A stretch of DNA of 64,000 bases, from contig NZ_JABFDM010000011.1 in the NCBI RefSeq assembly GCF_013178945.1, positions 1 to 64,000 of the forward strand. Reading direction: 5' to 3'. Each line of letters begins with the position of its first letter. Within the stretch, counting starts at the first letter, position 1. Origin of the DNA: Bradyrhizobium aeschynomenes (GTDB lineage Bacteria > Pseudomonadota > Alphaproteobacteria > Rhizobiales > Xanthobacteraceae). The position numbers were made by a program, and so were the translations under genes. The notes below the pieces were generated by a model. That model made no database searches and was not told the DNA's origin. It was given only the letters and a program-made list of their open reading frames with translations. Shown here piece after piece: positions 31,047 to 40,134 of this stretch.

Positions 31047-32669
31047 TCACGCTGCCGCGAACGTATCCGGCCGCGCCATCGCCCAGGCGTCACGGAAGCG
31101 GGCATCCTGCGTACCATCGAGCAGTTCCCCCGGCCGCAGCGACGGGTAGAGTTTGGCGAAGGAGGAGACCTCGGTGGTTGACGTCCGCTGTGAGAAGTGG
31201 ATGGGACGCAGGTCCTGCGGATGTTCGAGCCCGGCGGCCGCAAGCAGCTCGGTCAGCGCATGCAGAGTTGCGTGATGGTAGTTGTAGACGCGGTCGATCT
31301 TGTGCGGGACGACCAGCGCGCGGGCGCGCGTCGGATCCTGCGTCGCAACGCCGGTCGGGCAGCGATCGGTGTGGCAGCTCAGCGACTGGATGCAGCCGAG
31401 CGCAAACATGAAGCCGCGCGCCGAATTGCACCAGTCGGCCCCGATCGACATCGCCCGCGCCATGTCGAAGGCGGTGGCAATCTTTCCGGAGGCGCCGATC
31501 TTGACGCGGTCGCGGATATTCAGCCCGACCAGCGCATTGTGCACGAAATTGACGCCCTCGCGCATCGGCATGCCCAGATGGTCCATGAACTCCAGCGGCG
31601 CCGCACCCGTGCCGCCCTCATTGCCGTCGACAACGATGAAGTCGGGATAGATGCCGGTCTCCAGCATCGCCTTGCAGATCGCCAGGAATTCCCAGGGATG
31701 GCCGATGCACAGCTTGAATCCGGCCGGCTTGCCGCCGGACAGCCGCCGCATCTCCCCGATGAACTGCATCATCCCGATCGGTGTCGAGAACGCGCGATGC
31801 GCCGGCGGCGAGATGCAGTCCTCCCCCATCGCGACGCCACGGATCTTGGAGATCTCCTCGGATACTTTGGCCGCCGGCAGCACGCCGCCATGGCCGGGCT
31901 TCGCACCCTGGCTGACCTTGAGCTCGACCATCTTGATCTGCTCGGTCGCCGCGACGCGTGCGAAGGCGTCGGGATCGAAGGTGCCGTCGCGGTGGCGGCA
32001 GCCGAAATAGCCGGAGCCGATCTCCCAGATGATGTCGCCGCCCATTTCGGCGTGATACGGGCTGAAGCCGCCTTCGCCGGTATCATGGGCGAAGCCGCCC
32101 CGCTTGGCGCCGCCATTGAGCGCACGGACCGCGTTCGGGCTCAGCGCGCCGAAGCTCATGGCGGAGATGTTGAACACCGAGGCCGAGTACGGTTTCGCGC
32201 AATCGGGGCCCCCGATGGTAATCCGGAATTTCTCCTCCGCGTGCGGCTTCGGCGACATCGAATGGTGCATCCACTCGTAGCCCTCGCGATAGACATCCTC
32301 CTGGGTGCCGAACGGGCGCTTGTCGAGCACCATCTTGGCGCGCTGATAAACCACCGCGCGGGTGTCGCGCGAGAACGGCATGCCGTCCTTTTCGCTCTCG
32401 AAGAAATACTGCCGCATCTCCGGCCGCATTTCCTCGAGCAGGAAACGCAGGTGCGCCGCGATGGGGTAATTGCGCAGCACCGCATGGCTCTTCTGCATCA
32501 GATCCCGCACCCCGAGCAGGGTCAGCGCGCCGAAGATCAACAGCGGAATCAGAATGAGATCGAATATCTCGCGGTCGTAGACGCCGAGAATCAGCAACAG
32601 GGCTGTGGCCGTGGCACAGATCGTCAGCACGATGAAGCGCGGCGAGAATGGGAGCAGCAGCGTATCCAT
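31047..32669 (-). CDS. FMN-binding glutamate-synthase-like protein
   Basis: 540 residues from ATG 32669 (GAGG upstream). Two N-terminal membrane segments (about 10-50) precede a GltB-type FMN barrel (about 130-500) with SFGALSPNAV, GEGGFSPYH, KPGHGG, GNEGGTGAAP and the 3Fe-4S cysteine motif CIQSLSCHTDRC. The glutaminase and other GltB domains are absent, as usual for this single-domain family. It may couple an FMN/Fe-S redox reaction to the membrane; its electron partner and substrate are not evident here. Confidence 0.9.
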   Translation of the reverse strand: MDTLLLPFSPRFIVLTICATATALLLILGVYDREIFDLILIPLLIFGALTLLGVRDLMQKSHAVLRNYPIAAHLRFLLEEMRPEMRQYFFESEKDGMPFSRDTRAVVYQRAKMVLDKRPFGTQEDVYREGYEWMHHSMSPKPHAEEKFRITIGGPDCAKPYSASVFNISAMSFGALSPNAVRALNGGAKRGGFAHDTGEGGFSPYHAEMGGDIIWEIGSGYFGCRHRDGTFDPDAFARVAATEQIKMVELKVSQGAKPGHGGVLPAAKVSEEISKIRGVAMGEDCISPPAHRAFSTPIGMMQFIGEMRRLSGGKPAGFKLCIGHPWEFLAICKAMLETGIYPDFIVVDGNEGGTGAAPLEFMDHLGMPMREGVNFVHNALVGLNIRDRVKIGASGKIATAFDMARAMSIGADWCNSARGFMFALGCIQSLSCHTDRCPTGVATQDPTRARALVVPHKIDRVYNYHHATLHALTELLAAAGLEHPQDLRPIHFSQRTSTTEVSSFAKLYPSLRPGELLDGTQDARFRDAWAMARPDTFAAA

Positions 32670-32757
32670 GGAAGGCCTCGGGGCGGCTCGTGGAGGATCG
32701 ATCGTCACGATACTACGCGTATCGCGAAGCAATCGTTACATAAGCGTGCGCAATCGG

Positions 32758-32850
32758 CCATCGACGATATCACATCGTCGATAGCCTGCGGCTATCGACC
32801 CGGATGCCGAGATGTCCATGAGCCCGATATCCATGAGCCCGGCGCGCGAC
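32758..32850. repeat. Adjacent small hairpins and short tandem
   Basis: Hairpin ATCGACGAT (32760-32768) / ATCGTCGAT (32774-32782) runs directly into GATAGCC-TGC-GGCTATC (32780-32796). A tandem of GAT-x-TCCATGAGCCCG follows near 32811-32845. It lies upstream of the glutamate-synthase-like gene and downstream of the acyl-CoA synthetase stop; possible terminator of the latter. Confidence 0.45.
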
Positions 32851-32930
32851 AGCGACGTGTCCTTCTAGCGCCTCGGTCGCCCCTACGGGCCTACCAAGGT
32901 GAGGACGCGACCGGGCCGCGCCGCTATGCC

Positions 32931-34496
32931 TCAGCCGTCCGCGAACAGGCCGGAATGCGCCTCGCGCAACTGCCGCTTCAACAGTTTGCCGCTGGGGTTC
33001 TTCGGCAGCGCGTCAACGAACACCACGCGCTTCGGCGTCTTGAACGAGGCCAGGCGGCTCGAGGCCTGCTTCAGCAGCGCCTCCTCGGTCAGCTCGCAGC
33101 CGGACTTCACGACGACCATCGCCACGACCGCCTCCACCCAGCGCGGATGCGGCAGGCCGACCACGGCGACCTCCGACACTTCCGGAATCAGATACAGCGC
33201 CTCCTCGACCTCGCGGCTGGCGACGTTCTCGCCGCCGGTCTTGATCATGTCCTTCTTGCGGTCGACGATGGTGATGTAGCCATCCTCGTCGATGGTCGCG
33301 AGATCGCCGGAGTGAAACCAGTCGCCCTGGAAGGCGGCGGCGGTCCGCTCGTCATCGTGGAAGTAGCCCAGCATCAGATGCGGCGAGCGGTGCACGACCT
33401 CGCCGACCTCGCCGGGCGCAACGTCCTTCATGTCGTCGTCGACGACCCGCGTCTCGACATTGAGCACGGCACGGCCGCACGAGCCCGGCTTGCGCAGCTG
33501 ATCCTCTGGTCCGAGCATCGTCGCCAGCGGAGCGATTTCGGTCTGCCCGTAAAGATTCCACAGCTGCACCTTCGGCAGCCGCTGCGCCAGCTCGCGCAGC
33601 ACCTCCACCGGCATGATCGAAGCGCCGTAATAGCCCTTGCGCAGGGTCGAGACATCGGTGGTCTCGAACAATGGCGAGCGCAGGATCGAGATCCACACCG
33701 TCGGCGGCGCGAAGAACGAGGTGATGCGATACTTGGCAATCAGCGGCAACAGATTGTCGGGCGTCGGAAACGCGGTGATGATGTTGGTGGCGCCGACATA
33801 GATCGAGGGCCCGAAGAACACGTCGAGCTGAGCGCAATGATACAGCGGCAGCGCATGCAGGGTGACGTCCTCGGCAGCAATGCCGGCGTCCACGATGCAA
33901 CTCACATACTGCCAGATCACGGCGTCATGGGTCAGCATCGCGCCCTTCGGCAGCGATTCCGTGCCCGAGGTGTAGACGATCTGCGCGACGTCGCTGCCCA
34001 CGATTTCGACGGCCGGCACGGCAGCCGTCGAGGCCGCGAGCTCCGCGAAATCGATCATGTCGCCCTGCCGCTCGCTCGGCCCTTCCGATGGGAGCCAGAT
34101 CATCTGCTCGACAGCGGGCGCCAACGCCTTGGCCGCGCGGGCCACACCGGCAAAGCCGCTGTCGGTCGCCAGCAGCCGCGCGCCGGCATGCTTGAGGATG
34201 TAGGCGACCTCCTCGGGCTTGAGCATGAAATTTATCGGCACCAGCACGGCGCCAAGCCGCGCCAGCGCGAAGCGCAGGGCGGCGAAGGCATGCGAGTTAC
34301 GGGCGAGGATCGCGACGCGCTCGCCCTTGCCGACACCGCGAGCGGCAAGGCCTGCCGCGAGGCGATCGACGACGGCGTTGAATTCGGCATAGGTCCAGCT
34401 GGTGCCGCCGCAGATCACGGCCGTCTTGCCCGGCGTGCGCGCCGCGCTCCTGCGCAGGAGGTCACCGAGCGTTTGCCTGCGGACGATGGAATCCAT
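32931..34496 (-). CDS. Acyl-CoA synthetase (AMP-forming)
   Basis: 521 residues, ANL superfamily. P-loop YTSGTESLPKGAML (about 178-191), A5 motif NLYGQTE, A7 WFHSGDLATID, A8 DRKKDMIKTGGENV and the catalytic Lys of A10 in PSGKLLKRQL are all intact. It activates a carboxylic acid, probably a fatty acid or related acid, to its CoA thioester through an acyl-AMP. It is transcribed alone; the neighbours do not reveal the substrate. Confidence 0.92.
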   Translation of the reverse strand: MDSIVRRQTLGDLLRRSAARTPGKTAVICGGTSWTYAEFNAVVDRLAAGLAARGVGKGERVAILARNSHAFAALRFALARLGAVLVPINFMLKPEEVAYILKHAGARLLATDSGFAGVARAAKALAPAVEQMIWLPSEGPSERQGDMIDFAELAASTAAVPAVEIVGSDVAQIVYTSGTESLPKGAMLTHDAVIWQYVSCIVDAGIAAEDVTLHALPLYHCAQLDVFFGPSIYVGATNIITAFPTPDNLLPLIAKYRITSFFAPPTVWISILRSPLFETTDVSTLRKGYYGASIMPVEVLRELAQRLPKVQLWNLYGQTEIAPLATMLGPEDQLRKPGSCGRAVLNVETRVVDDDMKDVAPGEVGEVVHRSPHLMLGYFHDDERTAAAFQGDWFHSGDLATIDEDGYITIVDRKKDMIKTGGENVASREVEEALYLIPEVSEVAVVGLPHPRWVEAVVAMVVVKSGCELTEEALLKQASSRLASFKTPKRVVFVDALPKNPSGKLLKRQLREAHSGLFADG

Positions 34497-34643
34497 GGCC
34501 GTTCCCCTTGTTGTCGCGGGGATGGCCGCCGTTCAGGCAATCCATGTCCCCTCCCTGCTTCGTTCCGGACATCTGTCGGTCCGATGTTGCGGCCGAAAAT
34601 CGCACGGCCGCAAGGACGCGTGCAAGGAGGATATTGCCAACGA

Positions 34644-34676
34644 AAAGAGCGCCCCGATTGCGTCGAGGCGCTCTTT
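34644..34676 (-). terminator. Terminator for ferredoxin-NADP reductase gene
   Basis: Ten-base stem AAAGAGCGCC / GGCGCTCTTT. Read on the minus strand it follows the reductase stop by about 30 bases and ends in four to five T. A classic intrinsic terminator. Confidence 0.75.
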
Positions 34677-34706
34677 CGAAAATGTCAAAGTCGGGAGATC
34701 GACCGC

Positions 34707-35480
34707 TCAGCGCTCGACGAAAGCCTTCTCGATCACGAAGTGCCCCGGCTCGTTGCCGCTGCCTTCAAGGAAGCCGCGCGACTCGAACATGGTCTTGAGC
34801 TCCTCCAGCATGGCCGGGCTGCCGCACATCATGATGCGGTCCTTGGCGATGTCGAGCTCATGCTGGCCGAGATCGTTGAACAGCTGCTGCGACGTGATCA
34901 GGTCGGTGATGCGGCCGCGGTTCCGGAACGGCTCACGGGTGACGGTCGGATAATACTGCAGCTTGCCCTCGAGCAGCTCGCCGAACAGCTCGTCCTCGCG
35001 CAGCTTGGCGACGACGCTCTCGCCATAAGCGAGCTCGGCGACCTGGCGGCAGCCATGGACCAGCACGATGGTCTCGAAGCGCTCGTAGACGTCCGGGTCC
35101 TTGATCAGGCTGGCGAACGGGGCGAGGCCGGTGCCGGTCGACAGCAGCAGCAGCCGGCTGCCGGGCAGCAAATTGTCGGGAATCAGCGTGCCCGTCGCCT
35201 TGCGGCCGACCAGAATGGTGTCGCCTTCCTTGATCTTCTGCAGCCGGGAGGTCAGCGGACCGTCCTGCACCTTGATGCTGAAGAACTCGAGTTCTTCCTC
35301 GTGATTGGCGCTCGCCATGCTGTAGGCGCGCAGCAGCGGCCGGCCCTCGACCTCGAGGCCGATCATCGCGAACTGGCCATTCTGGAAACGGAAGCCCGCA
35401 TCACGGGTCGCCCGGAAGGAGAACAACGTGTCCGTCCAATGGTGAACGGAAAGAACTTTCTCTTTATAGAACGCGCTCAT
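34707..35480 (-). CDS. fpr: Ferredoxin-NADP+ reductase
   Basis: 257 residues from ATG 35480; no clear Shine-Dalgarno, the upstream bases being A/C-rich. FAD-binding RAYSMAS and the NADP domain LLSTGTGLAPF plus MMCGSPAM match bacterial FPR of the short single-chain type, ending in VIEKAFVER as many alphaproteobacterial FPRs do. It exchanges electrons between NADPH and ferredoxin or flavodoxin. The 288-bp gap to the divergent ATP-grasp gene is AT-rich and should contain its promoter. Confidence 0.94.
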   Translation of the reverse strand: MSAFYKEKVLSVHHWTDTLFSFRATRDAGFRFQNGQFAMIGLEVEGRPLLRAYSMASANHEEELEFFSIKVQDGPLTSRLQKIKEGDTILVGRKATGTLIPDNLLPGSRLLLLSTGTGLAPFASLIKDPDVYERFETIVLVHGCRQVAELAYGESVVAKLREDELFGELLEGKLQYYPTVTREPFRNRGRITDLITSQQLFNDLGQHELDIAKDRIMMCGSPAMLEELKTMFESRGFLEGSGNEPGHFVIEKAFVER

Positions 35481-35768
35481 GTCGTTTGTTTTTTCACGTG
35501 GGCTGAAGTTGGAAGAAACAAGTCGTGACGGAGGCAGGATCGCAAAAACCCTATAGATCACAGCGATTTTCGGCGCCTGATGTACGTGAAAACAGCAAAT
35601 AATCAACCCGCATGGATGCACCATTGATCACGATCAAACGCATGCCGGCCCGTGCCGGACAGCCTCGATCGGCCATTCGTTCGTACACAAACGATAAGGG
35701 TAATTTACTTGCCGAGATTCCGTTTTTCCAGCACTTTAATTCCGCAACATTCGACCAATCCTTGAGCA

Positions 35769-36722
35769 ATGATTAACGCTCCGCACATCCAGCTTGCAGC
35801 CGTCACCCGCTATTGCACCGACCGCGGCATCCGCCTCGAGGTCCGGGAGGACGGCTGGTTGCTGGTGCTGGAGGATGCGACCCGGCGCCATCTCATCTTT
35901 GGCTATGATCTCGGCCTGAACAGTGCGGTGGCGCACAGATTGGCCTGCGACAAGGCGGCGACGGCCGCGCTGCTGGGGGCCTCCGGAGTTCCCGCCATTC
36001 CCCATGTGTTCTGTCTTGCGCCGGTTCTGGGAGGCCGGCCGGGCCTGGCTCCAGAGACGATCGTGGAATTGCTCGAAACGCATCCCCACGGGCTCGTCGT
36101 CAAGCCCAATGAAGGCACCTCAGGGCGGTCCGTCACCCGGGCGACGACGCTGGGCGAAGCGCTGGGGGCGGCGAAGAAGATCTTCGATACCGGCGCGAAC
36201 GTCGCGATCTCGCCGCTTCTGGATATCGCCGACGAGGTCCGCGTCGTGCAACTCGATGACGCGCCGCTGATCGTCTATCGCAAGCAACGCCCCACCGTGA
36301 CCGGCGACGGCGTCCGCTCGCTGCGCGACCTCGCGCTGGCGACCGCGCTTTCGGAAGAGCATGCACGCCTGCTGCGACGGCTCGATGCAGAGTTCGGTGC
36401 AGCAGCCTTAAGCGCCATTGTGCCACCTGGCGAGGAGCGGCTGCTGAGCTGGCGACACAATCTCGAATTCGGAGCACGGCCCGTGCTGCTCGGGTCGGGA
36501 CCGCCGCGGGACGTCTGCGCCGCGCTGGCCAGAGAAGCGGCGCAGGCCATCGGCATCCGCTACGCATCGGTCGACCTCGTGCTGGTCGACGGATGCTGGC
36601 AGGTGCTCGAAATCAATTCGGGCGTGAAGATGGAAGCGCTCGGCCCGCATGCGCCGGAGCTGGTCGAGAGCGCCTGCTTCGCCGCGCTCGATGCGGTCTT
36701 TGGAGGCCCTCCGCGGCAGTGA
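35769..36722 (+). CDS. ATP-grasp ligase-like enzyme
   Basis: 317 residues. ATP-grasp signatures: HGLVVKPNEGTSGRSV (nucleotide-binding loop, about 98-113), RVVQLDDAPLIVYRKQ, and the Mg-binding end VLEINSGVKME (about 280-290). It resembles RimK/cyanophycin-synthetase-type ligases, which join a carboxylate to an amine through an acyl-phosphate. The N-terminal about 60 residues are less typical. Its operon and substrates are unknown; the next gene is controlled by its own operator. Confidence 0.85.
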   Translation: MINAPHIQLAAVTRYCTDRGIRLEVREDGWLLVLEDATRRHLIFGYDLGLNSAVAHRLACDKAATAALLGASGVPAIPHVFCLAPVLGGRPGLAPETIVELLETHPHGLVVKPNEGTSGRSVTRATTLGEALGAAKKIFDTGANVAISPLLDIADEVRVVQLDDAPLIVYRKQRPTVTGDGVRSLRDLALATALSEEHARLLRRLDAEFGAAALSAIVPPGEERLLSWRHNLEFGARPVLLGSGPPRDVCAALAREAAQAIGIRYASVDLVLVDGCWQVLEINSGVKMEALGPHAPELVESACFAALDAVFGGPPRQ

Positions 36723-36803
36723 CGACCGGCCGGGCACGCCAGACATCCGGCAACAAGATTTCTCTAGCCTCGACCGGAATGAGGGATTAGTCTCCGATCC
36801 AAA

Positions 36804-36823
36804 ATAAACAGTATACTGTCAAT
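36804..36823. promoter_or_regulatory. MarR-type operator before monooxygenase operon
   Basis: ATAAACAGTATACTGTCAAT matches the perfect 20-base palindrome at 40808-40827 at 18 of 20 positions, with a fully symmetric 12-base core ACAGTATACTGT (36808-36819). It ends 13 bases before the TTG start of the monooxygenase. It is probably the binding site of the MarR regulator encoded at 39625-40134. Confidence 0.75.
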
Positions 36824-36836
36824 TGGGAGAGCGTCC

Positions 36837-37976
36837 TTGCGCATCGCCGTGCTCGGCGGCGGCCCTGGCGGGCTGTATTTCGCCTATCTCTGGAAGAAGC
36901 GGCATCCGGCCGCCGTGGTCGATCTGTTCGAGCAGAACCCGGCCGGCGCGACCTGGGGCTTCGGAGTCGTGTTCTCCGACCAGGCCCTGGAGTTTCTGCG
37001 CGCCGACGATCCCGACACGGTCGACGCGATCGCGCCGCGCATGGAGAGTTGGCGCAACATCACGCTCAATCTGCATGGTGAGAGCGTCGAGATCGACGGC
37101 GTCGGCTTCGCTGCGATCGGCCGGCTCGAACTGCTGAAACTGCTGCAGGCACGCGCCGAGGGCGTCGGCGTCACCGCCCGTTACGGCACGACCGTCCAAT
37201 CGCTCGACCAGCTCGCGGGCTACGATCTGATCGTTGCCGCCGACGGGCTGAACTCGCTGGTCCGACGCAGCTTCGAAGGCGACTTCGGCTTCTCGGTCTC
37301 CTACTCCAGCAACAAATTCGCCTGGTACGGCACGAGCAAGACCTTTCCAACACTGTCGCAGACCTTCGTCGCGACCGATCGCGGCTCCTTCAACGCGCAT
37401 CATTATCGCTACGCACCCGACATGAGCACGTTTCTGGTCGAATGCGATCGCGCAACCTGGCAAGCCTATGGTTTCGCCGAAATGTCCGTCGACGAATCCC
37501 GGCGCATCTGCGAGCAGGTGTTCGCCGGTACGCTCGACGGCCATTCCTTGATCTCCAATCGCTCGGTCTGGCGCAATTTTCCCTGGGTCTGGAATGAGCA
37601 TTGGTGGCACCGGAACATGGTGCTGATCGGCGACGCCCTGCACACGGCGCATTTCTCGATCGGCTCCGGAACGCGGCTGGCCATCGAGGATGCGATCGCG
37701 CTCGCGAAGGCACTCGAGGCTGAAAGCAATCTATCCGACGGGCTCGCCCGCTACCAGGCGGAACGGCAGCCGATCGTGAAGAAACTGGTCACGGCGGCGC
37801 GCACCAGCGCCGAGTGGTACGAGTCGTTTCCCGGCCATATGAAGCTCGGCCTGATGGATTTCGCCTACAGCTACATCACCCGTTCCGGCCGCATCGATGA
37901 CAACAGGCTGCGCACGATGGCGCCCCAGTTCATGGCCCGCTACGAGGCATCTCGCGACAAGGGAGCGCGCGCATGA
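36837..37976 (+). CDS. FAD-dependent monooxygenase, salicylyl-CoA 5-hydroxylase-like
   Basis: 379 residues; TTG 36837 preceded by GGGAGAG. FAD-binding GGGPGGLYFAYLWKK (about 7-21), the DG motif in VAADGLNSLVRRSF and the GD motif in VLIGDALHTAHFSIGSG are intact. Single-domain length and sequence style match the salicylyl-CoA 5-hydroxylase / N-terminal anthraniloyl-CoA monooxygenase group. The neighbouring aryl-CoA ligase and gentisate dioxygenase favour 5-hydroxylation of salicylyl-CoA to gentisyl-CoA. Its stop overlaps the CoA ligase start (ATGA). Confidence 0.88.
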   Translation: MRIAVLGGGPGGLYFAYLWKKRHPAAVVDLFEQNPAGATWGFGVVFSDQALEFLRADDPDTVDAIAPRMESWRNITLNLHGESVEIDGVGFAAIGRLELLKLLQARAEGVGVTARYGTTVQSLDQLAGYDLIVAADGLNSLVRRSFEGDFGFSVSYSSNKFAWYGTSKTFPTLSQTFVATDRGSFNAHHYRYAPDMSTFLVECDRATWQAYGFAEMSVDESRRICEQVFAGTLDGHSLISNRSVWRNFPWVWNEHWWHRNMVLIGDALHTAHFSIGSGTRLAIEDAIALAKALEAESNLSDGLARYQAERQPIVKKLVTAARTSAEWYESFPGHMKLGLMDFAYSYITRSGRIDDNRLRTMAPQFMARYEASRDKGARA

Positions 37977-39586
37977 CGCGAGAGATTGCCGACCAGGTGC
38001 CGAGTGACAGCGCGGGCGCCCGCGAAATCGGCTTCGCGATTCCGGCGCGCTACAATGCGAGCCGCGTGCTGTTCGACAATCTCGTCAACGGCAATGCAAG
38101 CAAGCCGGCACTGATCGGCCCCGCCGGTGAGCGCAGCTACGCCGAACTATGCGCCGATGCCTGCCGCTGGGGCAACGGCTTCTTGTCGCTCGGACTCACG
38201 CGCGGCGACCGCGTCCTGCTGTTCCTCGACGACACGCCGGCCTATCCGGCTGCCTTCTTCGGCGCGGTGCGCGCGGGACTGGTGCCGCTTCTCATCAACA
38301 CGCTGACACCGCCGGACCTGCTGCAATTCTATCTCGCCGATTCCGCTGCCAAGGTCGCGGTGGCGGATGCGGAATTCGCAGGGCGGTTCGATGCGCAGGC
38401 CTGCGCAGAGACGGCGCTGCAGGCGCTGATCGTCGTCAACGGCGATGCGCCGGCCACTGCCGCGCCGTCCACGGTCGCGGTTGATCGATGGCTGCCGGCA
38501 TTCGCAGATCAATTGGCCGAAGCCGACACCCACCGCAACGAGATGGCGTTCTGGATGTACTCGTCCGGCTCCACCGGCCGGCCGAAGGGCATCGTCCATC
38601 TGCAGCACGACATGGCCTATAGCGAGCAGGCGTTCGCCAGGAACGTGCTGCGGCTGACGCCGGACGACATCTGCTTCTCGGTACCGAAGATCTTCTTTGC
38701 CTACGGCTTTGGCAACGCGATCACCTTTCCGTTCTCCGCCGGCGCGACGACATTGCTGCTGCCGGGCCAGCCGAAGCCGGCCGCGATTTTTGATGCGATC
38801 AGCCGCTTCCGCCCCACCGTGTTCTTCGGCTTGCCGACGCTCTATACGGCGCTCACCAAGGCCGAGGGAGCGGAGCAGGCGGACTTTTCGTCACTGCGGC
38901 TCGCCGTCTCGGCGGCCGAGGTGCTCTCGGCGGAGGTCTTCAATGGCTGGAAGAGCTTGACGGATCTGGAGATCGTCGAGGGTCTCGGCTCGACCGAGGT
39001 GCTCCATGTCTATCTTTCCAACCGCGAGGACCGGAAGAAGCTCGGGGCCGCCGGTCTGCGCGTGCCCGGCTACGAGATCGCCTTGCGCGACAGCGAGGGG
39101 CGCGACGTCGCGGCCGGCGAAGAAGGCATTCTGTGGGTGCGCGGCGATTCCAACACGCCGCTGTACTGGAACCGGCCGGACAAGACCGCGGAGACGATCC
39201 GCGACGGCGGCTGGATCTACACCGGGGACCGCTTCGTATGCGACGCCGACGGCTTCCATTTCTTCCGCGGGCGGGCCGACGACCTCGTGAAGATCTCCGG
39301 ACAATGGGTCTATCCGTTGGAGGTCGAGCTCTGCCTCGCCGAGCACCCGGACATCAGGGAGTGCGCCGTGTTCGCACATGAGCTGCCGGATCGGCGGATG
39401 AGCCTGAAGGCGGTGGTGGTGACCAATGGCAGGCCCCATGACGAGCCCGGCCTGAGCAGGGCACTGCAGGACTACGTCAAGGCGAGGCTGCTGCCTTACA
39501 AATATCCACGTGAGATCGTATTCATCCACGAGCTGCCGAAGACCGGCACCGGCAAGATCGACCGCCAGGCGGTGATGCGGCTATGA
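37973..39586 (+). CDS. Benzoate/salicylate-CoA ligase family enzyme
   Basis: 537 residues, ANL superfamily of the benzoate-CoA ligase type. Motifs: YSSGSTGRPKGIVH (P-loop, about 197-210), PKIFFAYGFGN (typical of benzoate-CoA ligases), EGLGSTEVLHVYLSN, GWIYTGDRF, KISGQWVYPLEVE and the C-terminal Lys in GTGKIDRQ. It would make an aryl-CoA thioester from an aromatic acid, ATP and CoA. Because of its translational coupling to the salicylyl-CoA hydroxylase-like gene, salicylate is the most likely substrate. Confidence 0.92.
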   Translation: MTREIADQVPSDSAGAREIGFAIPARYNASRVLFDNLVNGNASKPALIGPAGERSYAELCADACRWGNGFLSLGLTRGDRVLLFLDDTPAYPAAFFGAVRAGLVPLLINTLTPPDLLQFYLADSAAKVAVADAEFAGRFDAQACAETALQALIVVNGDAPATAAPSTVAVDRWLPAFADQLAEADTHRNEMAFWMYSSGSTGRPKGIVHLQHDMAYSEQAFARNVLRLTPDDICFSVPKIFFAYGFGNAITFPFSAGATTLLLPGQPKPAAIFDAISRFRPTVFFGLPTLYTALTKAEGAEQADFSSLRLAVSAAEVLSAEVFNGWKSLTDLEIVEGLGSTEVLHVYLSNREDRKKLGAAGLRVPGYEIALRDSEGRDVAAGEEGILWVRGDSNTPLYWNRPDKTAETIRDGGWIYTGDRFVCDADGFHFFRGRADDLVKISGQWVYPLEVELCLAEHPDIRECAVFAHELPDRRMSLKAVVVTNGRPHDEPGLSRALQDYVKARLLPYKYPREIVFIHELPKTGTGKIDRQAVMRL

Positions 39587-39624
39587 GCAAAGGCTGTCCG
39601 CGGGGCATGCACGCGCGTCGGTGC

Positions 39625-40134
39625 TCAGCCTCCCTTGCCGAGATGCTCCAGCGCGTCCTCGGCGCGCAGCGGCACACGCGACACCTCGTTGTTGAGATCG
39701 ACCAGCTGCGACAGCAGGGCCATCAGCATCTTGCGGTCTGTCGACTTCAGCGGCGCCAACATGCGCGCCTGTGCCCGGTCGACGAACGGCATGATGTTTC
39801 GCAGCAACGCCGCGCCGGCCTTGGTCAGATAGAGCAACTTGACGCGCTTGTCCTCGACCGAGGGCTTGCGCTCGACATGGCCCTTGCTCTCGAGCCGCTC
39901 GATCACGCTGCCGAGCGTGGAGCGGTCGAACGCGATAACTGCGGACAGCCTGGTGGCATCGATGCCGGGATGGTTCTGGATCGCGACCAGCGCGGCATAT
40001 TGCACCGGCGTGAGATCGAACTCACGGCATTCCTCGATGAAGATCGAGACCGCGATCTGCTGCATGCGCCGGAACAGATAGCCGGGCTTGGTGTAGACCG
40101 CGTCCATCGTGATTTCGGGCGGCTTACTCGGCAT
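39625..40134 (-). CDS. MarR-family transcriptional regulator
   Basis: 169 residues from ATG 40134, which has GGAG upstream and overlaps the GST stop by 11 bases (ATG 40107 is an alternative). Winged-helix DNA-binding core is visible (LTPVQYAALVAIQNHPGI, LSAVIAFDRSTLGSVIERLE, wing KPSVEDKRVKLLYLTKAG). MarR proteins usually repress and are released by an aromatic ligand. It is encoded inside the gentisate cluster and downstream of the GST gene, so the palindromes at 36804 and 40808 are its probable sites and it is probably autoregulated. Confidence 0.9.
   Translation of the reverse strand: MPSKPPEITMDAVYTKPGYLFRRMQQIAVSIFIEECREFDLTPVQYAALVAIQNHPGIDATRLSAVIAFDRSTLGSVIERLESKGHVERKPSVEDKRVKLLYLTKAGAALLRNIMPFVDRAQARMLAPLKSTDRKMLMALLSQLVDLNNEVSRVPLRAEDALEHLGKGG

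Noticed and set aside
31197..35528. A 1443-codon open frame on the plus strand
   Set aside because: It runs antisense through the glutamate-synthase-like, acyl-CoA synthetase and reductase genes, all with intact motifs. High GC makes such antisense frames common; its translation is low-complexity Arg/His/Asp-rich.
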